Origin: Nannochloropsis oceanica
Lineage: Eukaryota; Sar; Eustigmatophyceae; Eustigmatales; Monodopsidaceae
DNA: 64,000 nucleotides
Assembly (NCBI GenBank): GCA_004519485.1
Contig: CP038116.1
Location: forward strand, 496,001 to 560,000
Direction: 5' to 3'
The position numbers were made by a program, and so were the translations under genes. The notes beneath the pieces are model-generated. The model made no database searches and was not told the DNA's origin. It was given only the letters and a program-made list of their open reading frames with translations. Positions 1 through 8,779 of this stretch are shown one piece after another. Position 1 is the first letter of the stretch. Each line of letters opens with the position of its first letter.

Positions 1-114
1 GTGGTTACCACCGAGCCGGCGAGGCATTCACAGGTCAGGGCGTTTTCGGAGGATATCGAAAAGCAGGATTTCACCAAGGGTCCGCCGTTGTTCTTCGCGT
101 TTTTGCTTTCGTAA
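1..114 (+). CDS. 3' end of an unidentified gene (partial)
   Basis: From the first base an open frame runs 37 codons to a TAA at 112-114 and ends in ...GPPLFFAFLLS. The piece is too short to identify. Another frame (third) also stays open to about 150, so the frame is uncertain. It may be the last exon of a + strand gene that begins left of the window. Confidence 0.25.
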   Translation: MVTTEPARHSQVRAFSEDIEKQDFTKGPPLFFAFLLS

Positions 115-768
115 AATGGGTTTGGTTGGGTTGAAGGGAGTAGTAAGGGAGATCTAGAGAGAGGGTGAGAGGACGATGAAATATGGTAAGAAAGGATTGG
201 TATAATGAAAGAAAGAAATTGAGCAGTTTTGCGTTCACCTGTTTCGTAAATATTTTGCTTTCTTGCGGCCGCAAGGCTCAAGATGTGAGAAAGGGGAGGG
301 CGCAACACACTGATGTCTGGCATCACCATCGCCAACAAGATGGGGCGAAAGGGACGCGCTCAAACCCTTATCCTTTTCGTCGTTCACACCGCTCGACCTC
401 GTTGCAACAGCGACGCAAGACCGTGCAAAAGTTGTTAGAAACGCGGAGAAGCGTCTACGGCCGTGCTTCAAAGTTTAATCGAAGCATGAAACGGTCGGTC
501 CCCTCGCGTCCTCCCTCATCATCACAGTCACCAAGCGGCCCACATTTATAAACCAGCTCTCACTCTCCTCCCACCCCTCCCCTTCCCTCGCAAGAAAACA
601 CGCGACGGCGCCTTCCTGGCTAGCCTAGACAGGCAAGCAGGCAGGGCGCGTCCTTTGTCGGTCATTGTCCTCCTTATTCATCGCAGCCACCATCTCGTCC
701 CTTTCTCCGCCTCCTCCGGCCCTCCCTAGCAGCCCTCCTCCTGCCTCTCCTCGTTTCTCATCATTATC
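115..768. other. Intergenic, upstream of coronin
   Basis: No convincing coding sequence. Open frames of 60-120 codons occur on both strands but have no recognisable domain. The last 200 bases are pyrimidine-rich (TCC-type) and should hold the coronin promoter and 5' UTR. I see no clear TATA box. Confidence 0.5.
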
Positions 769-2876
769 ATGTCTCACTTCGTCCGCGCCTCCAAATATCG
801 GCACGTGTACGTGCAGTCCCCACGGACGGGGGAGGCGTACTCCAATATCCGCCTCTCTACCGCGGTGGGCGAGCAAAATTATATCAAAGCCAACCCAAAG
901 TACTTCGCCGTAGCGCTCTCGGTACGTTTGTTCAGTGTGTATGTTGATGGGTGGGTGGGGCTACAGCATGTTTGTGGGACAGGAGAAGACGAAGGGAAGG
1001 GCTTTATTGTTTTCCAATCCGATTGTAGCTCTTTGTGTGGCTGGCCAATCACCAATCCTCCCTCTCCCTTCCTCCTTCCCCCCTCTCCTTCCCCTCCCCC
1101 CCTCCCACCTTCGATCTCTCCCCATCAGGGCGGTGGTGGACCTTTCACGTGCATTTCCTACGAAAACAAAGGCCCCCTTCCGATCGCTCCCCCCGTCTTC
1201 AGCGGGCACACCAGCAACGTGCTCGACTTTGACTTCTCGCCCTTCCACGACCATTTAATTGCTTCGGCAAGCGAAGACACCAGTGTAAAGCTGTGGGGGA
1301 TTCCGGAAGGGGGGATGGTGGGTAATCAAGGTGAGGCAATGGTGGGAATGAAGAGGAAAAAGGGACATGGCGGGAAAGTGTGTGTACGTGCATCTTTAAA
1401 GATATGTCATGCTTATTGCCTTCTCCCTTTCCCACGCCCCCCCATCCACACACAGCACAAAAAACGAACATCTCTACACCCTTGATTGACCTGCGCGCAC
1501 ACGAAAGGAAGGTAACCCTGGTAAAGTTTCATCCGACGGCAGCCAATGTCCTGGCGAGTGTGAGTGCGGACGGCATGGTGAAGCTGTGGGACGTGGAGGG
1601 AGGGAGGGAGGGAGGGTCCTGCGACGTCCACCAGCAGCTGGTGCAGGACGTGCAATGGGATTGGAGGGGGGAGACTTTCGCGACGACGAGCAAGGATAAG
1701 ATCCTCCGGGTCATCGACGGGAGGACGGGGGCCGTGGCGGCTGAGCGGAAAGAGGCGCACGAGGGGACGAAGAGCAGCAAGTGCGTGTGGTTAGGGGAGA
1801 AGGGATTGCTGTTGACGGTGGGCTTCACTAAGCAGAGTCGACGGCAGGTAGGGAGGGAGCGGGGGGAAAGATGGAGGGAGGGCGTGAGGAAGTGTCACTT
1901 TATCGCATCCTTGCCTGCCTGATTCGCTTGTATCGTGTTTGACATCCCACCCTCCCTCCCTTCCTGCCTCCCTCCCTCCCTCAGATGAAAATCTGGGACC
2001 TGAAACACCTGAAGCAAGAGATCAAGACGGTGGACATCGACCAGGCAGCCGGGGTTATTATGCCCTTCTTCGACGCGGATACCAACCTCCTCTATCTCGC
2101 TGGCAAGGTTCGCGCTCTGCCTCTCTCTTTCCCTCCCTCCCTCCTTCCCTTCCTCAACGCGGACACCACCCTCCACTACCCTTCAGTTAAAATTCACCTT
2201 CAGTGTGTGGATCTTCCAATATAGTGATTGACCGAAAAGTTCACTGATCAATTTCGATTTTATAATCATTCATCAGTCTATTTTCTCACGGCGACGTCAA
2301 CATCCGTTACCTTCCACTTCAACCTCCCTCCCTTCCCACCAGGGCGACGGCAATATCCGCTACTACGAAATCGTCGACGGTGCCCCCTACATCTTCCCCA
2401 TCTCGGAGCACCGGTCCACCACCCCCTGCAAAGGCTGCTGCCTCGTGCCAAAGCGCGGCCTTTCCGTCCTCCGTTGCGAGACGGCCCGCGTGCTTAAACT
2501 GACGTCCAACACCGTAGAGGCCCTCTCCTTCATTGTGCCCCGCAAGGGCGATTTCTTCCAAGAAGATCTCTTCCCTCCCTCCTTCTCGGGTGTGCCCTCT
2601 CACACGGCCTCTGAGTGGTGGGCTGGCTCCAGCAAGCCTCCCAAGGTGATGTCTCTCGACCCCGCGGCCAGGGAGCGGGGGAAAGTGGCCAATGGAGGGA
2701 AAGCGGGCAGTGGGGTGGTGCCGAAGGCAGCGCTGGGAGGGGGAGGGTCCGGGGCAGGAAAGCCGCCTGCGGGGGGAAAGACAGTAGGGCAGCTGCAGAA
2801 GGAGCTGGACGTGGCCTTGGCGCGAATTTCACTGTTGGAGAGCCGGTTGAGGGCTGCCGGATTGGAGTATACGTGA
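769..2876 (+). CDS. Coronin (WD40 actin-binding protein)
   Basis: Exons 769-921, 1129-1330, 1456-1847, 1985-2107 and 2343-2876 join in phase (GT-AG throughout) to give 467 aa. Coronins bind F-actin and Arp2/3 and regulate actin turnover in the cytoplasm. The start MSHFVRASKYRHVYVQ is the typical coronin N-terminal strand. WD repeats are visible, for example FSGHTSNVLDFDFSPF...SEDTSVKLW and RAHERKVTLVKFHP...SADGMVKLWDVE, followed by the coronin signature GFTKQSRRQ/MKIWDLK across the exon 3/4 junction. After the propeller come a basic Gly-rich linker and a short C-terminal coiled coil (QLQKELDVALARISLLESRL). A GGGA repeat in exon 3 adds a Gly-Arg-Glu-Gly loop between propeller blades. Intron 1 (207 nt) is a multiple of three with no in-frame stop. 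The 3' end faces the hydrolase gene. Confidence 0.93.
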
Positions 2877-3637
2877 GTCCCTAAATCTAGTTCTTTCCCT
2901 TCTTCCCTCTCTCCCTTCTTGGGACGAAGAGGGGAGGCTTGGTGACAAAGCTGGAGGGAGGGAGGGAGGGAGGGAAGGAGGAGGAGATTGTCGATATCTG
3001 GAAGAAGAAACAGAGGTGGGGAGGGAGGGAGGGCGGATGACTGAAAATGGGACATCCAAGCCATGTACCTTTAGTTCTGTTTGTGACGTGACTTTGTACT
3101 ATTATTATCGTTCTTTATGTGACGACGACGACGACGAAATTGAACCGGTCGTAGAGAAGAGATGGGGAAGAGGAGGTGGAGGAGAACGAGGGGGGGCACG
3201 GACATTGTCGAATAATGGGGTGAGGGTCATGGAGGGGTGAAAGGGAGAGGGAAGGGAGAAAACCTTAATGAAAATTTACTGTCAATCTACCGAGGAAAAT
3301 TGGGTCAGAGTCAAAGCACAGTTGGCGGACGAAGAAGACGGAGAGAAGGAGGAAAGGGGGTGGGGGGGGGAAGATGAAGGAAAAGATATAGAAGGAGGTA
3401 AAGAAGAAGAAGTGAAGTAGAAGTACGACAAGGACAAGAAGAAGAAGAGGGAGAAAGCCTATCCACCCGCACAACGTCAAATTGCCCGATGACATATATT
3501 CGATGATACTCCGAAATTCATCTTCTCTCTGCCTCATCCCGTTCTGTCTACAATTCACGTTTACCTCCGTCCTTTATCGATTATCGGTTCTCATTTTTTC
3601 AACATTCCCTTCTTCCTTACCCGCTACCTGCTGCCCT
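2877..3637. other. Convergent intergenic region, purine-rich
   Basis: Lies between the 3' ends of coronin (+) and the hydrolase (-). It holds a (GGGA)n tract at about 2951-2980 and further GGA/GAA-rich sequence on the + strand to about 3450. No coding or RNA gene seen; both 3' UTRs and poly(A) sites should be here. Confidence 0.5.
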
Positions 3638-5653
3638 CTACCTCCCCCTCTTCACAAATTCCACCACTGTCTCTACAAAGCGACCCGGCACCTCTTCATG
3701 CGGCACGTGCCCCACCCCCTCGATCTCCACCACCTCCACCACTCCCTTCCCTCCCTCCTTCATCGCAATGGCCAGCCTCCTGCTATTCTCCATGGCAACC
3801 ACTCGGTCCTTCGTGCCATGTATAATCAAAACCTTTAATCTCCCCTCCCTCACCCTCTCCGCCAGCGCCTTTACCAACCCTCTTTCCTCCCCTTCCTTTC
3901 CTCCTTCTCTCCCTCCATTCCTCCTTCCAGCGAATAGCGGGGCAAGCAGAAAGCGACTCAATCCCCTCTCCCACCCCTCCTTCAGGCTTGGCAGTCGATA
4001 GTGAGCCAGAGTCAAGGAGGTGGGAGGCCCTCCCACCCCCCACGCCACTCCTAACCCATCCCTCCAAAACTTCTCGGAATAACAGAGGGAACGAAGAAAG
4101 AAAGAGGTGAGGACGAGGAGGAGGGAGTGGGCCACAGGGCCAGTTTTGGAGAAGATGAATCGGAGGAGACGCGCAGGGAAGAGCCGAGGGAGGAAGGTCT
4201 GCCCGGTGGGGGGAAGACGGGAGGGAGAACGACGCATTGGCATGATGGCCGGGGCCACCAAGATGAGGATTACTGGTGGAGGAGGGGGAGAAGGAGTACC
4301 TCGCCCTTTTTCCAATGATTCCTCCCTCCCTCTGGCCTCTTCGTCTTGGCTCTCGAGTTTGTTCAAGGCCATGTGTGCGGAAGTTAGACTACCCATTGAA
4401 TGCCCTATGTAGACATGCTGCTCCTCCCCCCTTTCCTCCCTCCCTCCCTCCTCCCCCAACGCCGCCATCAACCTCCCTCCTAACCTCGCATTGTTTTCGA
4501 ATGAATATAACCCTTCTTCCTCTTGTCCTCCCCCGTCCTCCATCTCCGCTGGTGACTCACTAAGACCGAAACCAGGCGCGTCGTGGGCAGCAGCAAGAGT
4601 AGGAAATTGTTGACCGAGAGTAGAAGAGAGGGACTCGAGGACAGGCTCGTATGAGAGAGAATTGGCGCCAAAACCATGGTTGCAATGGACAAAAAAAATA
4701 TTGGTTGGAGAGGAAGATGGGGGGAGGGAGGGCCGATGACGATGGACGAGGGCGTGGAGTTTGAGGTGGCTTGTTTGGCTGGGTTTCGAAGCAGGAGCAG
4801 TAGATTGGGCGAAAGGAGAGGCAAATGCGGAGGTGGAGGAAGCGGCAGCATCAGAAGCAGCAGCAGGTGTAAGACGTCCAACGCTACTGTTCCTCTTTTC
4901 CCTCCTCAAAACCGGCATAAAGCGTGATGCGGGTAGTCCCAACTTCTCCGCCGGCACCACCTCGGGTAGAAAGAAGCTCTGTAACTGCACTTGTCTCAAT
5001 GGAATCATGTACACATACGCTTCCATCAATACGAATAGCACCATGAACAACCCTCCGGCAAGACGAGGATGTGCTACCTTTTCTAAGGCCTTGAAATGCC
5101 ACCTGAATTTAGGGGAGAACGGCAAAAACTTCCGTCGACCCACCGCGAGCAACGCAGCTGTACTGTAGGCAAACAAGCGGCTAAACCATGAGCGGGGTCG
5201 GAAGTTAAGTGTAAGGGCACGCCCGTCTGAGAGAATGATTTCAGAGGCAGACCCGCAGATAGACGGGGTAGAGGTTGAAGAGGAAGCAGGAGGGGGGGAG
5301 GAGAGGGGTACGGGGGCTGAGGCACTGCTGTAGAGGCGGGTGTTGGACGAGCGAGAAGACGCCGCCAGATTGGGGCTGCTGCTACTGATGCCGCCGCCAC
5401 AACGATTGAAAAGCATGGTGTTTGAAAAAGGAGTGGGTGACAGAGACAGTTTTCGTGCGAGACACATACTTTGGAGGGAGAAAGGCCGCTGCAGCAAAAC
5501 CATGGCGCTTACAGTAGTGGGGATGAACAGCGAGGTGCTTGCGGTCATTGGGAAGGAGACGAGCGTAATGAGACAGAGGATTAGTGACGGCCTTGCGCTG
5601 ATGTAACGATGACGGCCAGGAAACATTTCTGATGACATCTTGGCATGAATCAA
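3638..5653 (-). CDS. Alpha/beta hydrolase, membrane-associated
   Basis: Single exon, 671 aa. The C-terminal half is an alpha/beta-hydrolase: oxyanion/loop region FVHCNHGFGANSLSYEPVL (about 321-339), DAPGFGLSES (358-367), nucleophile elbow GHSMGS (Ser419), acid IIHGTKDRVV (Asp616) and GVGHVPHEE (His649), so the catalytic triad looks complete. A lid-like insertion (about 430-570) includes a Pro run and a GREGG repeat. The first 100 residues hold a hydrophobic stretch (21-50) and Ser-rich sequence that could be an organelle-targeting region. A membrane segment is likely at about 201-219 (GLFMVLFVLMEAYVYMIPL). Met6 is an alternative start. The substrate cannot be told; esterase, lipase or thioesterase roles are all possible. 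Confidence 0.82.
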   Translation of the reverse strand: MIHAKMSSEMFPGRHRYISARPSLILCLITLVSFPMTASTSLFIPTTVSAMVLLQRPFSLQSMCLARKLSLSPTPFSNTMLFNRCGGGISSSSPNLAASSRSSNTRLYSSASAPVPLSSPPPASSSTSTPSICGSASEIILSDGRALTLNFRPRSWFSRLFAYSTAALLAVGRRKFLPFSPKFRWHFKALEKVAHPRLAGGLFMVLFVLMEAYVYMIPLRQVQLQSFFLPEVVPAEKLGLPASRFMPVLRREKRNSSVGRLTPAAASDAAASSTSAFASPFAQSTAPASKPSQTSHLKLHALVHRHRPSLPPSSSPTNIFFVHCNHGFGANSLSYEPVLESLSSTLGQQFPTLAAAHDAPGFGLSESPAEMEDGGGQEEEGLYSFENNARLGGRLMAALGEEGGREERGEEQHVYIGHSMGSLTSAHMALNKLESQDEEARGREESLEKGRGTPSPPPPPVILILVAPAIMPMRRSPSRLPPTGQTFLPRLFPARLLRFIFSKTGPVAHSLLLVLTSFFLRSLCYSEKFWRDGLGVAWGVGGPPTSLTLAHYRLPSLKEGWERGLSRFLLAPLFAGRRNGGREGGKEGEERGLVKALAERVREGRLKVLIIHGTKDRVVAMENSRRLAIAMKEGGKGVVEVVEIEGVGHVPHEEVPGRFVETVVEFVKRGR

Positions 5654-6220
5654 TGCTCCCTGTTCTTATGGTTGGGGTTGGGCAGCGTCGTGCGCAGGAA
5701 GACATGAGAACACAATGAAGAGGGGGGAGGTCAACTTTGTATAAGAAGTAGCCAAGCTACCATTACTCAAGCTGGAGCTCGCAAAGGTAATTGGATATCG
5801 TTCTCCTCGCTGTCTTCTTTGGCTACTTTTCTTTTTCATTTTCCTGTGCGAAGTATAAATGCCGTACCAAAGGAGTGAACTCGATGTTCTCCTAGCCCTT
5901 CTCCAGTTGCACTTCATTCGCGCCATGGCCAAATTGAGGTGCCTGGTGGCCGTAGAGCCCTTCTCCATTTGCCCATCTTCAATCTCCGTCCACGCACGCA
6001 TTCTAAGTATACGAAGCACAGGTAGACGTGCTTCTACCCCTTGCCGGCGCAGCAGAGGTGGCGATGCGCTTCGGCCTCCTGCCTCAACGCCTTAGAACCA
6101 GGGACCGATGATGCCGCAGCAAGCCCTTCGTATCCGTCCAATCAATCATCAAGCAACGCTTCGTTGCGTGCGTCCATCTAACTGAAGTCCACCACAAACA
6201 ACACAGCGACCCTCAAGAAA
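5654..6220. other. Divergent promoter region, hydrolase / SAP-S1-RRM gene
   Basis: 567 bases between two start codons facing away from each other. Small open frames (about 60-117 codons) show no family features. Promoters of both genes are expected here; no specific motif recognised. Confidence 0.5.
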
Positions 6221-8020
6221 ATGCCGGTGCGCAGGATGGTCATCCTGTCACTAGCTTCCTTGTGCCTATGGCGTGGCCTGTCCCCAGCCGCTGCCTTCCT
6301 GTCCGCCCGTGTCCCCTCCTCCACCTCCACCGCCGCGGCCGCGCGTCGAGTGCTCCTAATGCCTGGCATCGCCACCACTATCACCACGAATGGCAAGAGC
6401 AGGAGCCTCCGCTTGTTTTCCTCCTCGTCATCATCCGAATACTTCGCCGTGATTGACGAGATGAAAGTGACCGAGCTAAAGGAGCACTTGCGGCGACTCA
6501 AGAAGCCCGTGTCGGGCACCAAGGCCTTGCTCCAAGAACGGTTAAAGGAAGCATTGATTGAGACTCCTGTCCAACTCAGCAGCATTTCGGCTGCCCCTGC
6601 TGCTGCCCCTGTTGAAGATGATGAGGAAGAGCAGCTTTTGCCTCCTTCCGGAGGAGAGGAGATGAACGAGGAGGAGGCGGATGGCGGGTACGTACAAGAG
6701 CAATCCGCTGCACCTCGTGGTCGTGCTGCGCGCCCGGCGGCTACCCGTGGGTATGGTGATGACGATGAAGCGCAGTATCAACGCGGTGACAACAGCAGGG
6801 GGGGCAGTGGCTACAACTATAGGAATGAAGGAAGGGGGGCAGGAGGGCGGTACACAGAGGGAGGGAACACTTGGAGAGCGGATGAGGAGGAGTGGGTCCC
6901 GGCGACTGAGGACGAGGTGGAGCTGGGGCAGGAGATGGAGGCGGAAGTGATGTCGTTTTCTGACCTTGGTATCACCGTTAGGCTTGACGGGAAGTACCGA
7001 GGGTTGATTTATGAGGATGAGCTCGACTACCAGACCCAGAGGAAGGGGTTGAGGGTGGGGGATCGTTGCCCTGTGTATGTGCAGAAGGTGCGGAGGGATG
7101 GGAAAGTCGATGCATCCTTTCGTAAATATGGGACTTTCCCGAAGCTTCAAGATGGGAGGCAGGTGGTGCTGGATGCGCTGCTCGCCTCGAGGGACGGGAG
7201 TTTGCCGCTAGGCGACAAGAGCAATAGCGAGGAGGTGGTAGCGACGCTGGGTATTTCGAAGAGTCAGTTTAAGGCTGCTGTGGGGATGTTGTACAAGGAA
7301 AGGCAATTGGCGGCACCGGAGGGGTTTCGAATTTCCCTCTTGCCGGAGGGGGAGAGGAGTGAGGAGGTGGGAAGCTTTGGAGGGGAGGAGGGGAGAGAGG
7401 AAGTCGTGGAGAGAAACCAGAAGGCTTTTAGCGTGAGGGCAGAGGGAGGGGAGGGAGGCAGGGAGGGGGGATGGGCGGAGGGGGGGGGATGGGATGCGAA
7501 GAGGGAGGAGGCAAAGTGGGCGCCGACAAAGGTGTTTATCCGGGGGCTGCCCTTTTCGTTGACGGAGGAGGATGTGGAGAAGATGATGAGTAAGATTGGA
7601 CCGCTTGTGGGGATTAGGGGCATGATACGGCGGGATGACGGTCGGCCGTCAGGTGTGGCGTGGGTGGAGTACGAGGACGAGGCGGATGCGGTGACTGCGA
7701 AAAGTGTGTTTAATGGCAAGACGTTTCGGGGACGGTACTTGGAGGTGTTCAACATGGAGGAGATGAGGAGCGATCAGCATAGGAGAGGTGGGGGAGGAGG
7801 AGGAGGAGGATACAATAAAAGGGGCGGTGACGGAGGAGGGGGAGGTTATGAACGAAGAGGGAGGGGTGGGGGCGGCTATGACAGCCGAGGGGGCGGAGGG
7901 GGAGGAGGAGATTGGAAGACTGGTGGGGGGCAGCGACGTGACTTTTCCTCGAGCCGTGGAGGAGGAGGAGGAGGAGGAGGGAGGTATGGGGGGGGGCCGA
8001 GGAGCGGAAGGGGAGGATAG
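6221..8020 (+). CDS. Plastid-targeted SAP-S1-winged helix-RRM nucleic-acid-binding protein
   Basis: 599 aa, no intron needed. The N-terminus MPVRRMVILSLASLCLWRGL then SPAAAFLSARVP resembles a signal peptide plus an Ala-Phe transit motif, so plastid import is inferred. Domains: a SAP motif (about 79-113, VTELKEHLRRLKKPVSGTKA); an S1 fold (about 234-302, ending VYVQKVRRDGKVDASFRKYG); a winged-helix-like part (about 305-375, LPLGDKSNSEEVVATLGIS...AAVGMLYKERQL) like the C-terminus of bacterial CvfB proteins; an RRM (about 436-512) with RNP2 VFIRGLPF and RNP1 RPSGVAWVEY; and a Gly-rich RGG tail. A role in plastid RNA metabolism is inferred. The frame closes at 8018-8020 after a run of nine G; skipping one base there would extend the protein to 8165 (see findings). 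Confidence 0.85.
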   Translation: MPVRRMVILSLASLCLWRGLSPAAAFLSARVPSSTSTAAAARRVLLMPGIATTITTNGKSRSLRLFSSSSSSEYFAVIDEMKVTELKEHLRRLKKPVSGTKALLQERLKEALIETPVQLSSISAAPAAAPVEDDEEEQLLPPSGGEEMNEEEADGGYVQEQSAAPRGRAARPAATRGYGDDDEAQYQRGDNSRGGSGYNYRNEGRGAGGRYTEGGNTWRADEEEWVPATEDEVELGQEMEAEVMSFSDLGITVRLDGKYRGLIYEDELDYQTQRKGLRVGDRCPVYVQKVRRDGKVDASFRKYGTFPKLQDGRQVVLDALLASRDGSLPLGDKSNSEEVVATLGISKSQFKAAVGMLYKERQLAAPEGFRISLLPEGERSEEVGSFGGEEGREEVVERNQKAFSVRAEGGEGGREGGWAEGGGWDAKREEAKWAPTKVFIRGLPFSLTEEDVEKMMSKIGPLVGIRGMIRRDDGRPSGVAWVEYEDEADAVTAKSVFNGKTFRGRYLEVFNMEEMRSDQHRRGGGGGGGGYNKRGGDGGGGGYERRGRGGGGYDSRGGGGGGGDWKTGGGQRRDFSSSRGGGGGGGGRYGGGPRSGRGG

Positions 8021-8779
8021 CTGGGGGGAGGTTGGGGGCTGGAGGAATTCGGGGGCTGGAGAGGCTGCGGCGGTTGCAGATGGGGAGGGAGGAGGATATT
8101 TCAACCCAAAAAAAGTAGGGGGGTTGAATTTTGATGCGGATTTGGACTTTGGGGATGATGAGTAGAGAGTGAGAGGGGGGAAGTGTAGTAGAGGGGATGA
8201 AGGATACTTGGAGGGCAGATGAGATTATTAAGTTGGCGAAAGGTTTGACCTACGACACACGATTAAACTGGCAGGAAAGAGTCAAAACTAACAAAATTGA
8301 AAGAAAAAAAGTACGTCCGGCACGTGCAAGAGAGATGAGGTTACGAGTTCTTGGAGTGATGACGAAGGACGGGGAGATACGGAAGCCCCAAAAACTTCCT
8401 ACATGCGATGTATATAGATCAATCGTAATCCCTTGCAACTCCACAAAGTGCTGTCAGGATCTGTAAAAACGAGTCCTGCAAGATTTGATCAAGAAATGGG
8501 GACATTAATATGGGTCTCGGGGTGGTACATGGACCCCGCAGGGTTGATCAATTATGCCCTATACCTCCCAGCCTTCTTCAAGCGTAACACACCTGTTCTT
8601 TTGTCCAACCCGCATGCACAAATACCTCGCTTATCCTCCGGGTCCCCCTACACACCCCATATGTAACACAGGCATCTTTTCAAGCTTGTCCTCAAGTCGT
8701 CGGTGGTGCTGAATCGTCCAGCCAGGTCGGAAGCCTTCTGTCGCCCCTTCACAAAACACGTCCCCCAGCCTACCCCTCC
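8021..8779. other. Intergenic, SAP-S1-RRM gene to PDZ-ferredoxin gene
   Basis: Bases 8021-8165 are open in another frame that ends FNPKKVGGLNFDADLDFGDDE and may be the true C-terminus of the preceding gene. From 8166 on no coding sequence is recognised. The region should contain the 3' UTR of one gene and the promoter of the next, both on the + strand. Confidence 0.45.

Noticed and set aside
183-551. 122-codon open frame on + before coronin
   Set aside because: No domain, composition like flanking non-coding DNA, overlaps another frame on the opposite strand.
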